Assembly (NCBI RefSeq): GCF_000512695.2
Contig: NZ_AZRW02000005.1
Span: forward strand, 62,001 to 126,000
Direction of reading: 5' to 3'
DNA: 64,000 nt
Source: Pseudomonas sp. QTF5
GTDB taxonomy: Bacteria; Pseudomonadota; Gammaproteobacteria; Pseudomonadales; Pseudomonadaceae
Shown here: positions 44,073-53,204 of the stretch, in pieces
Layout of the letters: each line of letters opens with the position of its first letter
Numbering within the stretch: position 1 is the first letter of the stretch
Made by a program: the position numbers and the translations under genes
The notes under the pieces: generated by a model
What the model was told of the DNA's origin: nothing
Seen by the model: only the letters and a program-made list of their open reading frames with translations
Database searches by the model: none

Positions 44073-44159
44073 GCTGCCGAAGGCTGCGATCTTTTGATTT
44101 TTCTGGCAGGCAATTCGTTGCCCAGGCCTCTGAATCAAAGGATCGCAGCCTTCGACAGC
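44073..44159. repeat. Inverted intergenic repeat with GAAGGCTGCGATC core
   Basis: 26-nt arms at 44073-44098 and 44134-44159, GCTGCCGAAGGCTGCGATC type, with two mismatches and a 35-nt centre. Different from the REP families elsewhere; it marks the boundary between the Tad operon and the cargo island. Confidence 0.85.
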
Positions 44160-44192
44160 TCCATGGGGCCAGTCTGAGTTTTCAACGCGCAG

Positions 44193-44357
44193 TTACATTA
44201 AGCTCCAGCCCAATGGATCCAAGGCGTCGTAGTTTGATTGAGCGGAGCTTTGCGAGCAGCCAGCCAACAGCAACACAATCAGCAGGCCTGCGTATTTTTT
44301 GATGGGACAGGACGGTTTGCTCTGCGTGGCAGCCGGATTGTTGTTACCAGGAGCCAT
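44193..44357 (-). pseudogene. Truncated fourth DUF2931 paralogue
   Basis: 54 codons. The signal peptide and lipobox (YAGLLIVLLLAGC) and the first residues after it (SQSSAQSNYD) match the full copies, but the frame ends after DALDPLGWSLM, where the others continue WSLGFGAPDYMEVW. It starts with the same 14-nt ATG/TAA overlap as the other copies. It is probably a deletion remnant; secretion of a 30-residue lipopeptide cannot be excluded. Confidence 0.7.
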
Positions 44358-45051
44358 AAGGAATGCCAAATTGTTCGATGTAGGCTTTGGACTCCGGCGA
44401 CAGGGGTAAGGCATAACGGCCTTCATTTTTGCCCTGAGACGGTCCTTGCTTGTTGATGGTGCCCACTACCCGAGCAATCTCGACCGACTTCAAGCAAGGA
44501 GCGCCCAACCAGACTTTGGCTATGCCGCCGGGCGCCAGACCGATGCCGATGTCGTCGCGGTAGTCGGTGATCCATTTACCATCAGCCCTGCAAAAGGCTT
44601 TTTCAGGTTTGCGCATGATTTCCCGTGCAGATTCGGGAATGACGATGTAGGCCTCATAGGTTTGGGGTTCGGCCAGGGATTGCCAGCGCACGTAGATCAA
44701 CCGGGGCAGGTCGACACTCGTGACATGCCGGCCTTTTCCTCTGCCGGGACTGTCTGGCCAGCCAGCGGGTTTTCCCTTGTTGTTGGCGGGGGTGTGTATC
44801 GATGCAATTCCAGAGCCGGCTCCTCGTAAAACGCGCTCCTGGGTATCCACGACGTCCGCTGTTTCAATCCAGACCTCCATGTAATCTGGCGCTCCAAAGC
44901 CCAGGAACCATTCCTTGAGATCGGACGATTGCGCGAAGCTATGTGTGCAACCAGCCAACAGCAACAGAATCAGCAGGCCTGCGCATGTTTTGATTGGGCG
45001 GAACGCCTTGTTGATAGACGAGGCTGCGCGGTGACTGTTACCAGGAACCAT
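44344..45051 (-). CDS. DUF2931-family lipoprotein, copy 3 (candidate T6SS immunity)
   Basis: 235-residue predicted lipoprotein: signal helix and lipobox LLLAGC (about residue 34), then 'EWFLGFGAPDYMEVWIETAD', 'RLIYVRWQSLAEPQTYEAYI' and 'APGGIAKVWLGAPCLKSVEI'. The family function is unproven; DUF2931 genes are often found near T6SS lipase effectors, and the position behind a VgrG-phospholipase suggests a periplasmic immunity role. The ATG at 45051 overlaps the previous stop by 14 nt (ATGNNTCCTGGTAA). A frame extending further upstream lies inside copy 2 and is not favoured. Confidence 0.78.
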   Translation of the reverse strand: MVPGNSHRAASSINKAFRPIKTCAGLLILLLLAGCTHSFAQSSDLKEWFLGFGAPDYMEVWIETADVVDTQERVLRGAGSGIASIHTPANNKGKPAGWPDSPGRGKGRHVTSVDLPRLIYVRWQSLAEPQTYEAYIVIPESAREIMRKPEKAFCRADGKWITDYRDDIGIGLAPGGIAKVWLGAPCLKSVEIARVVGTINKQGPSQGKNEGRYALPLSPESKAYIEQFGIPYGSW

Positions 45052-45742
45052 AAGGAATCCCGAATTTTTCGATGTAGGCTTTGGACACTTCAGAAAGGGG
45101 CCGATGCTTGCCGCCGGATTTACCCTCGTAAGGTCCTTTTGGGTTGATGGTTGCCACGACCCGAGCAATCTCGACCGACTTCAAGCAGGGAGCGCCCAAC
45201 CAAACCTTGGCTATGCCGCCGGGCGCCAGACCAATGCCGAATCTGTCGCGGTAGTCGGTGATCCATTTGCCGTCGAAGCGGCAAAAAGCCTTTTCTGGTT
45301 TGCGCATGATTTCCCGTGCGGATTCGGGAATGACGATGTAGGCCTCATAGGTTTGCGGTTCGGCCAGGGATTGCCAGCGCACATAGATCAGCCGGGGCAG
45401 ATCGACCCCGTTGACGTACCGGCCTTTTCCACTGCCGGGACTTTTGGGCCAGCCTGCGGGCTTGCCCTTGTTGTCGCTGGGAGTGTGTACCGACGCAATC
45501 CCGGAGCCGGCTCTTCGTAAAACGCGCTCCTGGATATCCACGACGTCCGCCGTTTCAATCCAGACCTCCATATAGTCGGGTGCTCCAAAGCCCAGGAACC
45601 ATTCCTTGTGATCGGGTGATTGCGCGAAGCTTTGTGTGCAACCAGCCAAGAGCAACCCAGCCAGCAGGCCTGCGCATGTTTTGATTGGGCGGAACGCCTT
45701 GTTGATAGACGAGGCTGCGCGGGGGCTGTTACCAGGAGTCAT
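45038..45742 (-). CDS. DUF2931-family lipoprotein, copy 2 (candidate T6SS immunity)
   Basis: 234-residue predicted lipoprotein with lipobox LLLAGC, very close to copy 3 except for its C-terminal segment ('YEGKSGGKHRPLSEVSKAYI') and 'YRDRFGIGLAPG' in place of 'YRDDIGIGLAPG'. Its start overlaps the copy 1 stop by 14 nt. No independent ribosome site is visible, so translation probably depends on coupling to the gene ahead. High identity to both neighbours points to recent tandem duplication. Confidence 0.78.
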   Translation of the reverse strand: MTPGNSPRAASSINKAFRPIKTCAGLLAGLLLAGCTQSFAQSPDHKEWFLGFGAPDYMEVWIETADVVDIQERVLRRAGSGIASVHTPSDNKGKPAGWPKSPGSGKGRYVNGVDLPRLIYVRWQSLAEPQTYEAYIVIPESAREIMRKPEKAFCRFDGKWITDYRDRFGIGLAPGGIAKVWLGAPCLKSVEIARVVATINPKGPYEGKSGGKHRPLSEVSKAYIEKFGIPYGSW

Positions 45743-46400
45743 AAGGAATGCCGAATTTTTCGATGTAGGCTTTGGACTCCGGCGACAGGGGTAAGGCATA
45801 ACGGCCTTCATTTTTGCCCAGAGACGGTCCTTGTTTATTGATAGTGCCCACGACCCGAGCAATCTCGACCGACTTCAGGCAGGGACCGCCTAGCCAGACT
45901 TTGGCAATACCGCCGGGTGCCAGACCGATGCCGATGTCGTCGCGGTAGTCGGTGATCCATTTGCCATCAGCCCTACAAAAGGCTTTTTCAGGTTTGCGCA
46001 TGATCTCCCGTGCGGATTCGGGAATGACGATGTAGACCTCATAGGTTTGCGGTTCGGCCAGGGATTGCCAGCGCACATAGATCAGCCGGGGCAGGTTGGC
46101 ACCCGTGACGTCTCGACCGGCCCCTCTACCGGGACTTTTGGGCCAACCTGCGGGCTTGCCCTTGTTGTCGCCGGGGGTTAGTACTGATGCAATCCCGGAG
46201 CCGGCTCGACGAAAGACGCGCTCCCGGATATCCACCACGTCTGCTGTTTCAATCCAGACCTCCATGTAATCCGGGGCTCCGAAGCCCAATGACCAAGTTT
46301 CGTCGTAGCTTGATTGCGCGAAGCTTTGCGAACCGCCAGCAAACAGCAACACAACCAGCAGGCCTGCGCATGTTTTGATAAGTCGGGCAATGTTATTCAT
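45729..46400 (-). CDS. DUF2931-family protein, copy 1, lipobox cysteine lost
   Basis: 223-residue paralogue directly following the effector; its ATG at 46400 overlaps the effector stop (ATGAATAA). The signal sequence reads LLVVLLFAGGSQSFAQ: the lipobox cysteine of the other copies (LAGC) is Gly, so it would be cut by signal peptidase I after SFA and be a soluble periplasmic protein. The body is otherwise the same family, including 'YMEVWIETADVVDIRERVFR'. The likely role is immunity to the phospholipase; inferred from position. Confidence 0.78.
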   Translation of the reverse strand: MNNIARLIKTCAGLLVVLLFAGGSQSFAQSSYDETWSLGFGAPDYMEVWIETADVVDIRERVFRRAGSGIASVLTPGDNKGKPAGWPKSPGRGAGRDVTGANLPRLIYVRWQSLAEPQTYEVYIVIPESAREIMRKPEKAFCRADGKWITDYRDDIGIGLAPGGIAKVWLGGPCLKSVEIARVVGTINKQGPSLGKNEGRYALPLSPESKAYIEKFGIPYDSW

Positions 46401-49400
46401 TGGGATGTACCACTCGCCGGTTTTTGTCAGCAGGTCGGTTGATAAACACAAATTCCATATCGCTGCTGTTCAAGTCCTTGGCTGCATTCCAATGAGCGGA
46501 AAGATGGATATAGCGACTGCGTAACAATGCCCTTTCTTTGATCGTCAGCCCCTCGACCGTTGTTTCGCCAAGGGCATAGGCCTGAAGCTTTTTGTGGATA
46601 GCCTCCAATTCCTCAGGCAATCGCAGAGCCGGGAGGTCAGGGATAACCTTGAACGGCACATCATGTCTGACGGCCAGCTCGCGCATGATGCGTAAATACA
46701 CCAGCGACAGTTCACCGTGCACCGGGCGTTCAATGCTGGCTGCGGCATAAACCCGCTTCTGCGGATCGCGATCGGGTCCCCCCCCTTTCTACTGATTGAG
46801 TCAGCGGTCGTTCCCAGAGTGCCACTCTGAGTTCGTTTCCCGGTCCGTCGACATCGATGACGCCTCTTTCGTACCAGTTGTACGCTTCCTTTTCGGCGGT
46901 GAGGTAAGCCGCACTGCGGGTCGGGGACATGCTTTGGCTGATGGTGCTGGTCACCGGGTTGCCCAGCAGAAGCTTTTCCCTGGCTCTGGGCAAATAGCCG
47001 CCGCCGAGATCCGAGTGCACGCCGGGCAAGGCCAGATCGATGCTTCCCAGGCTGTTGAGGGCGAAGTTTTCCCGGATTTCGTCACGAGCAACCAGATGCA
47101 CCACCTTATTGGCACAGCCGTCTGGTAGTTTGAGATTGACGCCGGGGTTTCTGCTGTTGGTGCCGGTGAAATCGAACAGTCCAGGGTTGGCAATTGCGGC
47201 GACGGTATCGAACAGGCCGATGAAGTTGATGGTGACATCGGTTGTCAGGCGCCAATCAAAGCGGTTGGACAGGAGCGGAGAGCCGGCCGGAAGTGCAGCT
47301 GCCAGAATGCTGTGTTCGCCCTTGAGTACCTCGTTCGCAAAGTGCCGCGCCGCTGCCGCCCCCCGACTGAAACCGAAAATATCGAATTCGATTTTCTCGA
47401 CCATCACTCCGGGGTTTTCCTCTTCGAGTAAGCGTAGCTGCTTCAGAATCTTTTCCGGACTCTGCTCAACTCGGGCCACTACACCTGTTTCGCCCCTGCC
47501 TGTTGCTTGTGAGTAGAGCGAGTCTTCGCCATTGTTTTTAGTACCGATGCCTTCGAGGTAGACGCGCAAAGAGGCTTTTTTCGCGTTTTCAGGCATAGGC
47601 TTGTATGACTGATCGGGATATAGGTCATACAACCGCGCGATATTGCTCACATCATTCCCATAACTATTATCCGGCGAACTCCCGTTGCCGTCGTACCCGT
47701 AAGCCGCGCAATGCTTCTGTATCTCCTCGGCGGCTTCAGCCAGATTGGCATCCGGGGCGTAGCAGGCCGCCACGGTTTCACTGTTGGCTTTGTTGTTCCC
47801 GGTGCCATCGAAGAAAACGCCGATCCGCAAGGTAATCCCCTCCAGTTCGACTTCTTCCTCTTCTTCCTCCAGTTCGGCCGATTCGTCCTCGTCCAGTGGC
47901 GCAGGCGCGACGGAGACCAACCAGCCGGCCGCCGCCCCCGGCAACAAAGCCTGGGCGGCCATCCCCGCCACCGGCGCGCCGCCGACCTCAAGCACGCTGC
48001 TGCTGAATATGCCGTCGGCATTGAGCACGATGTGCTGACCACCCACCTTCAACGAAATACTCTCGCCCGCCTCCAGCACCAGGTGGGTACCCGCCTTGAT
48101 GTGCAGTTGCTGACCGGCTTCGACCACCAGCGTGTCATCGACTTTCGTGTGGCTGCTCCCGGCCACCTGCAGATAGTCGCTGGCCTGAAGCTGCACCTTG
48201 CGATCCGCCATGACCGTGCGATGCTCTTCTGCCTCCAGCAGCGTAATGCTGTGGCCCTTGATGGTTTCCCGGCGTTCGTTACCCACCTCCAGCCGGCTGT
48301 CATTGACAACCTTCTGCTCCAGATCGCGCTGGGCGCGCAGGTAGATCAGTTCCTGCCCGGCGCGGTCTTCAATCGACAGTTCGTTGTATCCACCGGTATG
48401 CGGTGAACTGTGGCTGCGCAGTACGGTTTTGGTTTTGTGTTCGGGCAAGGGATAGGGGACGGGCGTGAGCTTGTTCGGCGCGCAACCGGTGATCAATGGA
48501 TGGTCGGGATTGCCTTCCAGGTAGGTGACCAGCACTTCCATGCCGATGCGCGGAATGGTCACCGCACCGAAATGTTCACCCGCCCAACTGGACGATACCC
48601 GCAGCCAGCAACTGCTGTGTTCGCTGTTGCGCTCGGCCCGGTCCCAATGAAATTCGACTTTGACCCGACCATATTCATCGCAGTAGATCTCTTCGCCGGC
48701 CGGCCCGGTGACGCGGGCGGTCTGACAGACCAGCGCCGGCCTTGGGGCCGGCAGCGGTGGCCGATAAAACACGTCCCAGGGAATCGCGCTGAAGCGGTTG
48801 CGGTAGCCCTGGGTAAAACCGTCCTCGGATTTGGCGTCGCTGGTGACTGACTCTTCCAGCACCTGAGGCTGTTTTCCGCGGTGGGTGACACTGAGCAGCA
48901 GCCACAAATCGTTGTACGTTGCGCGTGGGTGTTGCGTCAGGCTGAAAAAATGACCGCTGCGCAGGGTCGGCTGATCGCTTTCGCCCTCGGCCAACTGGTA
49001 ATCGGTGCGGTGCCGTTCCAGCGCCTGCCGGGCAAGCTGTTGCCCGCGTTTCTCGCTCTCGAAAAACAGCGGGTAGCGGTAGTCTTCAAGCTCGGGCTGA
49101 ACTCGCCGGTAAAGCGACTTTCCAGTAACCGACTCGGGCGTTTCAGGTCGTAGTGCCGGCGCGTGACTTTGCTGGGGCGGGTGCTGAAACCCGGGGAAAA
49201 CCGGCTGACCACCGGATGCTCCGCCACCATCCCGCAATCTTCCCGAAAAGGGGTTTCACCCAGGGTGGGGAAGAAGGTCTGGTCCTCGGTGAACACCAGC
49301 ACATGGCCGTCCCGGGAATGCTGGTGGTGCCAGGCGAGACCTTCCTCGGCGCACAGGCGCTGGACGAACTGGAAATTATTTTCCCCGTATTGCGTGCAGT

Positions 49401-49830
49401 ATTCGCGCTCGGGACTGGTTCGGACGTGGAACCTGAACGCATCGGCCAGGATGCCATGCTGCTTGAGCACCTGAGTGATGATGTGCGGCACCGTCTGGTG
49501 CTGGAAAATCCGCTGATCGTGGCTGAACTGCAAGTAGTGCAGCGCCGGTACCAGGCTCAGGCGATAGCGGGTCAGGCGGTTACCTATTTCTCCGGCGAAC
49601 GCCCCGTCGACATGCCCATGAATGCCTTCGCCGTTAAGGCCGAACTGGAGGAAGGCCGGTTGGCCGAGCAGGCTCTCCAGATCGAAATCGCGGTACTCGC
49701 TGACCAGTTCAACCTGGATCGAATACAAGGCGCTGATGGTTTCAGTGCCTGCAAAGGCCAGCACTTTGAAGTCGTTGCGAACCGTCGGGAGTTCAAGCGT
49801 GAAATGGGCAGCATTGGCCGGGGCGAACAT
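46393..49830 (-). pseudogene. VgrG fused to Tle1-like (DUF2235) phospholipase, two frameshifts
   Basis: Reconstructed product about 1,145 residues. VgrG spike domains fill about 1-560 ('HFTLELPTVRNDFKVLAFAG', 'VTGPAGEEIYCDEYGRVKVE'), followed by an acidic linker (EEEEEEVELEG) and a DUF2235 lipase domain from about 665: 'LRIGVFFDGTGNNKAN', nucleophile GFSRG near 820, Asp in 'FIGLFDTVAAI' and His in 'PGVHSDLGGGY'. The frame breaks at 49094-49096, where CCC would need a fourth C, and at the G8 run 46778-46785, where seven G restore the frame into the C-terminal 'AASIERPVHGELSLVYLRIM'. Both are homopolymer length changes: mutation, phase variation or sequencing error. Confidence 0.85.
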
Positions 49831-50298
49831 GCGCTTGTCCTTTTGCTTTTCATCTGCTCGTCCTTAAGCTGAAAGTGAAAGCGAGGCGCAACACCCTATC
49901 GGGCTTGAACCTGCGTCAATGGCCGAACACGCTAACAAGGCATTAAAGGGATTGATGTAGGAAGAGTCTCGATGGCCTGCCAGAAACTTCCCAAGTTCAG
50001 AATGTTTCGTCAGGGGATGGGGGTAAGCGCCAAACACTGCATGGCCACGGCGGCCTTTGCCTGTGATGCGGAACGGATGAAACAGCCGCCGCTGGGCTAG
50101 GCATGGCGGCTGATTCGGGATGTTGGCTGACAGACTGAAAATCAAAAAGATCGCTGCCTTTGGCAGCGCCTACAGGGTAATCCGGTCTGGCTTGGATAAT
50201 GTGTAGATACCCATACTTTCCTGCATACGACGTCTAGCCCGGCTTTGCAGCCAGGCCACTTTAGACGACGTCAGAGGCTGATCACCCGTTGACGTAGC
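49831..50298. other. Gap between the VgrG gene and the DUF3613 gene
   Basis: 468 bp upstream of the VgrG gene on the minus strand and downstream of the DUF3613/tadD genes. It holds the terminator at 50143-50168 and presumably the VgrG promoter. No gene with family resemblance was found; the short open frames lack ribosome sites. Confidence 0.5.
50143..50168 (-). terminator. Rho-independent terminator for the rcpA-tadD-DUF3613 operon
   Basis: On the minus strand CGCTGCC/GGCAGCG with a 3-nt loop, followed by ATCTTTTTG. It lies 131 bp after the DUF3613 stop. Confidence 0.7.
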
Positions 50299-50568
50299 TC
50301 AATTACTGCCGGGGATCGCTCCTGCTGCTTCCTGGTCAAAAAACTCCGGAATCGGGTAGAGGAAGCTGTTCAGCCAACGCTGCATGGCCAGGTCACGTTC
50401 GGTGGCCGAAGCGGTTTGCAGTTTAGGGGAGGCAACTACGCCGCGACTCTGTAACACCAACCACTGCTCAGTGCCTTTTTGCTCCTTCGAAGAGGGGCCT
50501 GGTTCAATAGCCCAGGCACTGGTGGACAGGCAAGCCATGCACACGATCAACAGCCTCTTGGTATTCAT
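50299..50568 (-). CDS. DUF3613-type small secreted protein of the Tad locus
   Basis: 89-residue protein with a signal peptide (MNTKRLLIVCMACLSTSAWA, cut after AWA) and a short mature part containing 'TEQWLVLQSRGVVASPKLQT' and 'AMQRWLNSFLYPIPEFFDQE'. It resembles the DUF3613 proteins placed next to tadD in Pseudomonas (PA4298 position in P. aeruginosa). Function unknown; cotranscription with tadD (18 bp gap) suggests a periplasmic role in Flp pilus assembly. Confidence 0.75.
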   Translation of the reverse strand: MNTKRLLIVCMACLSTSAWAIEPGPSSKEQKGTEQWLVLQSRGVVASPKLQTASATERDLAMQRWLNSFLYPIPEFFDQEAAGAIPGSN

Positions 50569-50586
50569 TTCGACTCCTCGTACGTT

Positions 50587-51297
50587 TTACTTTGTCGCAC
50601 GGGATGAGGCAGCGGCTACCTCAGTCCTGCGATTCCCCTCCGAAGCCGCCACTTTTTTAGCGGAGGCCTTGAGTTTTTCCGCGCGGCTTTGAGCCTCGGC
50701 GACTTGCTGGGGACTCAAGCTGGCACGGTTCGCGAGTTCGGCAGCCGACTTCCAGTTATCCTGATAGATCAGCAGCGTCACCAAATTGAGTGCCGCCAAT
50801 GAATTGGACTGTTTGAGCTCCATGGCGGTCATGAACTCGAAGCGTGCTTCAGGGATACGTCGTTGATTGAGGTAGACGACCCCCAGGTCATTGCGCATCT
50901 TGTCGTCGGTGGGGGCCATCTTCACCGCACGCTCAAGGTGAGTGGTCGCGGTGGCGTAATCATTTTTGGCCGCGGCCAACTGGCCCAAGCCATGTTCCCC
51001 ATCGGCGGCCAGACAGGTGCCGAGCAAGCTTTGATACAACGGCCCCGCCTCGTTACGCCCCATCAAGCGCAGCACCCGAGCCTTGCGCAGGCGAACCTGA
51101 ACCAGGTTCTCGGGCAAACCTTCAAGATTCGCCAGGCTGGCATACAAACGGCCGTCGTTGGCCATGTTGTCGGCCAGACTCAGGGCCAACTCTTGATCCG
51201 AATCGGGCTTGGCACAGATAGCCGGTCGCGAAGACAAACCATTAGTGGCACACCCTGCGAGCATTAATGTCGCCATTATTGCAATGACTGCTTTCAT
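50587..51297 (-). CDS. tadD: Flp pilus TPR lipoprotein TadD
   Basis: 236-residue lipoprotein: signal peptide 'MKAVIAIMATLMLAGC' with lipobox LAGC (C16), then tetratricopeptide repeats ('GLGQLAAAKNDYATATTHLE', 'RNDLGVVYLNQRRIPEARFE') and a basic Ala-rich tail. TadD supports secretin assembly in the Tad system. AAGGACA precedes the ATG at 51297; the longer open frame upstream runs back towards rcpA. It is downstream of rcpA on the minus strand, apart from the rest of the Tad genes. Confidence 0.86.
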   Translation of the reverse strand: MKAVIAIMATLMLAGCATNGLSSRPAICAKPDSDQELALSLADNMANDGRLYASLANLEGLPENLVQVRLRKARVLRLMGRNEAGPLYQSLLGTCLAADGEHGLGQLAAAKNDYATATTHLERAVKMAPTDDKMRNDLGVVYLNQRRIPEARFEFMTAMELKQSNSLAALNLVTLLIYQDNWKSAAELANRASLSPQQVAEAQSRAEKLKASAKKVAASEGNRRTEVAAASSRATK

Positions 51298-51410
51298 CGA
51301 ATGTCCTTTGGCTACAACACGTTGAACGCCAGGCCAATGGCAATAAAGCTGGCCTGGCAAGCGCTCAAGGTCACCGTTAGGAGTGAGGGCGAGGTAAGTC
51401 TGATTCAGGC

Positions 51411-52634
51411 TCATTGTGAGAGCCCGGAGCGACTGTCGAAATCGCCATTTTCGAGGAAGAACATGCGGTAGAAATTCGGGTCGTAATTGCGCAGCTGTTC
51501 GCCAGGCAATGACGGTAGTTGTGCGTTGGCAGCCAGTGGCTGGACCAGATGCGGGGTAACGATCATCAGCAGTTCACGCTCTTCACGGTTGACGCTGTTG
51601 TCGCGGAAGAACGCGCCCAGAATCGGGATATCGCCCAGTCCCGGAAACTTGTTCACCTGGGAATTGTTGCGGGTACTGATCAGGCCGCTGATGACGAAGC
51701 TTTCGCCGTCGGCCAGGGAGATGCTGGTGTCGGTACGGCGTATGGTCAGCGCTGGAACAATGGTGCCGGCGATGCTCACGGCGTTGGTGAAGTCCAGTTC
51801 ACTGACTTCCGGTGCCACCTTCAGCGCGATACGGTTTTTCCCGACGATGGTCGGCGTCAGGGTCAGGCGGATACCGAATTCCTTGTACTCGATGGACACG
51901 TTATCGCTGCCGGAACTGGGCACTGGAATCGGCACTTCACCACCGGCCAGGAAGCTCGCACTCTGCCCACTGAGCGCGACCAGGCTTGGCCGTGCCAGGG
52001 TGTAGGCGAAACCGCTGCCTTCCAGTGCGTTGATCGACACTAGAGTATCGCTGGACGCAAAAGCGAAGTTGAACATGCCGTTGTTCACCGGCACCGACGG
52101 CGTGACAATGCCGTCGATGGAGGGAAAGGTTCTCGGCGAGCCGAACAGGAAGTTGCCCTGGCGGCCAAAAATCGAGGCATTGGCTTCCTTGAGTTTGGTC
52201 CGGCTGACTTCAACGAAGCGGATGTCGGTTTGCACCTGGATCGGCAACAGCGGGTCTTCGGAAGGCACTGTCGAGACGCTGGTCAGCGCCGAGGTGGCCT
52301 TGCCCTTGACGAACACCATGCTTTGGCGCGGTGTTTTCGAACAGGCGGTCCAGACCATCAGGCTGGTGGCCCCCGGCGCAAGGCCCGTGAGTATGAAGGC
52401 ATTGCTGCCGCTGGGTTGCACGTCGGCGATTTTCGGATCGCCGACTGCCAGCTGTGTCACTGGGACGGGGACGCGCAGTTCATTCTGAAGCCCCTGACCG
52501 ACCTCGAACGTTGCCGGCAAACTGTCCAGTTGGGAACAATTGGCCGGCGCGGCCTGAGCCGCATTCACGCTGAGGCCCGTCCAGAACAGGCCATGGATAA
52601 TTCGCTTGAAAGCGGGCACGGTACGATAGCTCAT
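51411..52634 (-). CDS. rcpA: Flp pilus outer-membrane secretin RcpA/CpaC
   Basis: 407-residue secretin. Signal peptide to about residue 28 (ending AAQA), an N-terminal pilus-assembly domain ('QNELRVPVPVTQLAVGDPKI', 'DVQPSGSNAFILTGLAPGAT') and the secretin core ('SFLAGGEVPIPVPSSGSDNV', 'FPGLGDIPILGAFFRDNSVN', 'ERELLMIVTPHLVQPLAANA'). It forms the outer-membrane channel for the Flp pilus. The ATG at 52634 is 9 bases after a GAGG; two in-frame ATGs lie just upstream. On the opposite strand from rcpC, with which it is usually adjacent. Confidence 0.9.
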   Translation of the reverse strand: MSYRTVPAFKRIIHGLFWTGLSVNAAQAAPANCSQLDSLPATFEVGQGLQNELRVPVPVTQLAVGDPKIADVQPSGSNAFILTGLAPGATSLMVWTACSKTPRQSMVFVKGKATSALTSVSTVPSEDPLLPIQVQTDIRFVEVSRTKLKEANASIFGRQGNFLFGSPRTFPSIDGIVTPSVPVNNGMFNFAFASSDTLVSINALEGSGFAYTLARPSLVALSGQSASFLAGGEVPIPVPSSGSDNVSIEYKEFGIRLTLTPTIVGKNRIALKVAPEVSELDFTNAVSIAGTIVPALTIRRTDTSISLADGESFVISGLISTRNNSQVNKFPGLGDIPILGAFFRDNSVNREERELLMIVTPHLVQPLAANAQLPSLPGEQLRNYDPNFYRMFFLENGDFDSRSGLSQ

Positions 52635-52735
52635 TAAGTGCATCCTCGCTGAATAGGCCATCTTTGAGGCTAACTGGGTTGCCTCGGATCACTACAAGGG
52701 GCCTTGAGTGGCCCTCTACCCCGCCAGACCCCTGA

Positions 52736-52981
52736 CTAATGGCCCCGGCAATATTCCGTGGTGCTACATGCAAACAGGTGCAATACGCTGGTCTGACTGA
52801 ACAGCGAGCGACCTTCGCTAAAACGGTTTTTAGTGATCCAGATGCCTGAGTTGTCGACCCGAGCGATAGGCACAGGATCGACAGCAATAGCGGCTAAAGA
52901 CGGCACTGTCCGCCGACCGGACTCCCCTAAAAAGCAACCGGCAATCAAAGCACAGAGCCGGAAAACGCTTGCCAGGACCAT
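52736..52981 (-). CDS. Small putative lipoprotein upstream of rcpA
   Basis: 81-residue candidate with a hydrophobic start ending in a lipobox (MVLASVFRLCALIAGC, C16). The ribosome site AAGGAG lies 10 bases before the ATG at 52981. The rest shows no recognised domain. It would be the first gene of the rcpA-tadD operon, ending 101 bp before the rcpA start. Evidence rests on the ribosome site, lipobox and location only; it could be a chance frame. Confidence 0.42.
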   Translation of the reverse strand: MVLASVFRLCALIAGCFLGESGRRTVPSLAAIAVDPVPIARVDNSGIWITKNRFSEGRSLFSQTSVLHLFACSTTEYCRGH

Positions 52982-53204
52982 AGTGAGGTAACTCCTTTTG
53001 CCAATCCGCTATCTGATCGCTGAACCTAATGTGGTAATTCAAACCGTTATGTTTTCTTCTAGTTTGAAAGTAGTTCAAACAAGGCAAAGCGCCACGCATT
53101 GAACGAAAACTTTCCGTTCAAAGGGTGGAGATAGGCGGGTTGGAGGTGATGGAGCTGCACATGAGGCTGTTCGAGGAGGCGACTTCGGCGATTCTCGAGC
53201 GAAC

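Noticed and set aside
49090..49100. Programmed -1 frameshifting in VgrG
   Set aside because: The site lacks a standard X-XXY-YYZ slippery heptamer and no strong downstream structure was noticed; a one-base loss in a C run explains it better.
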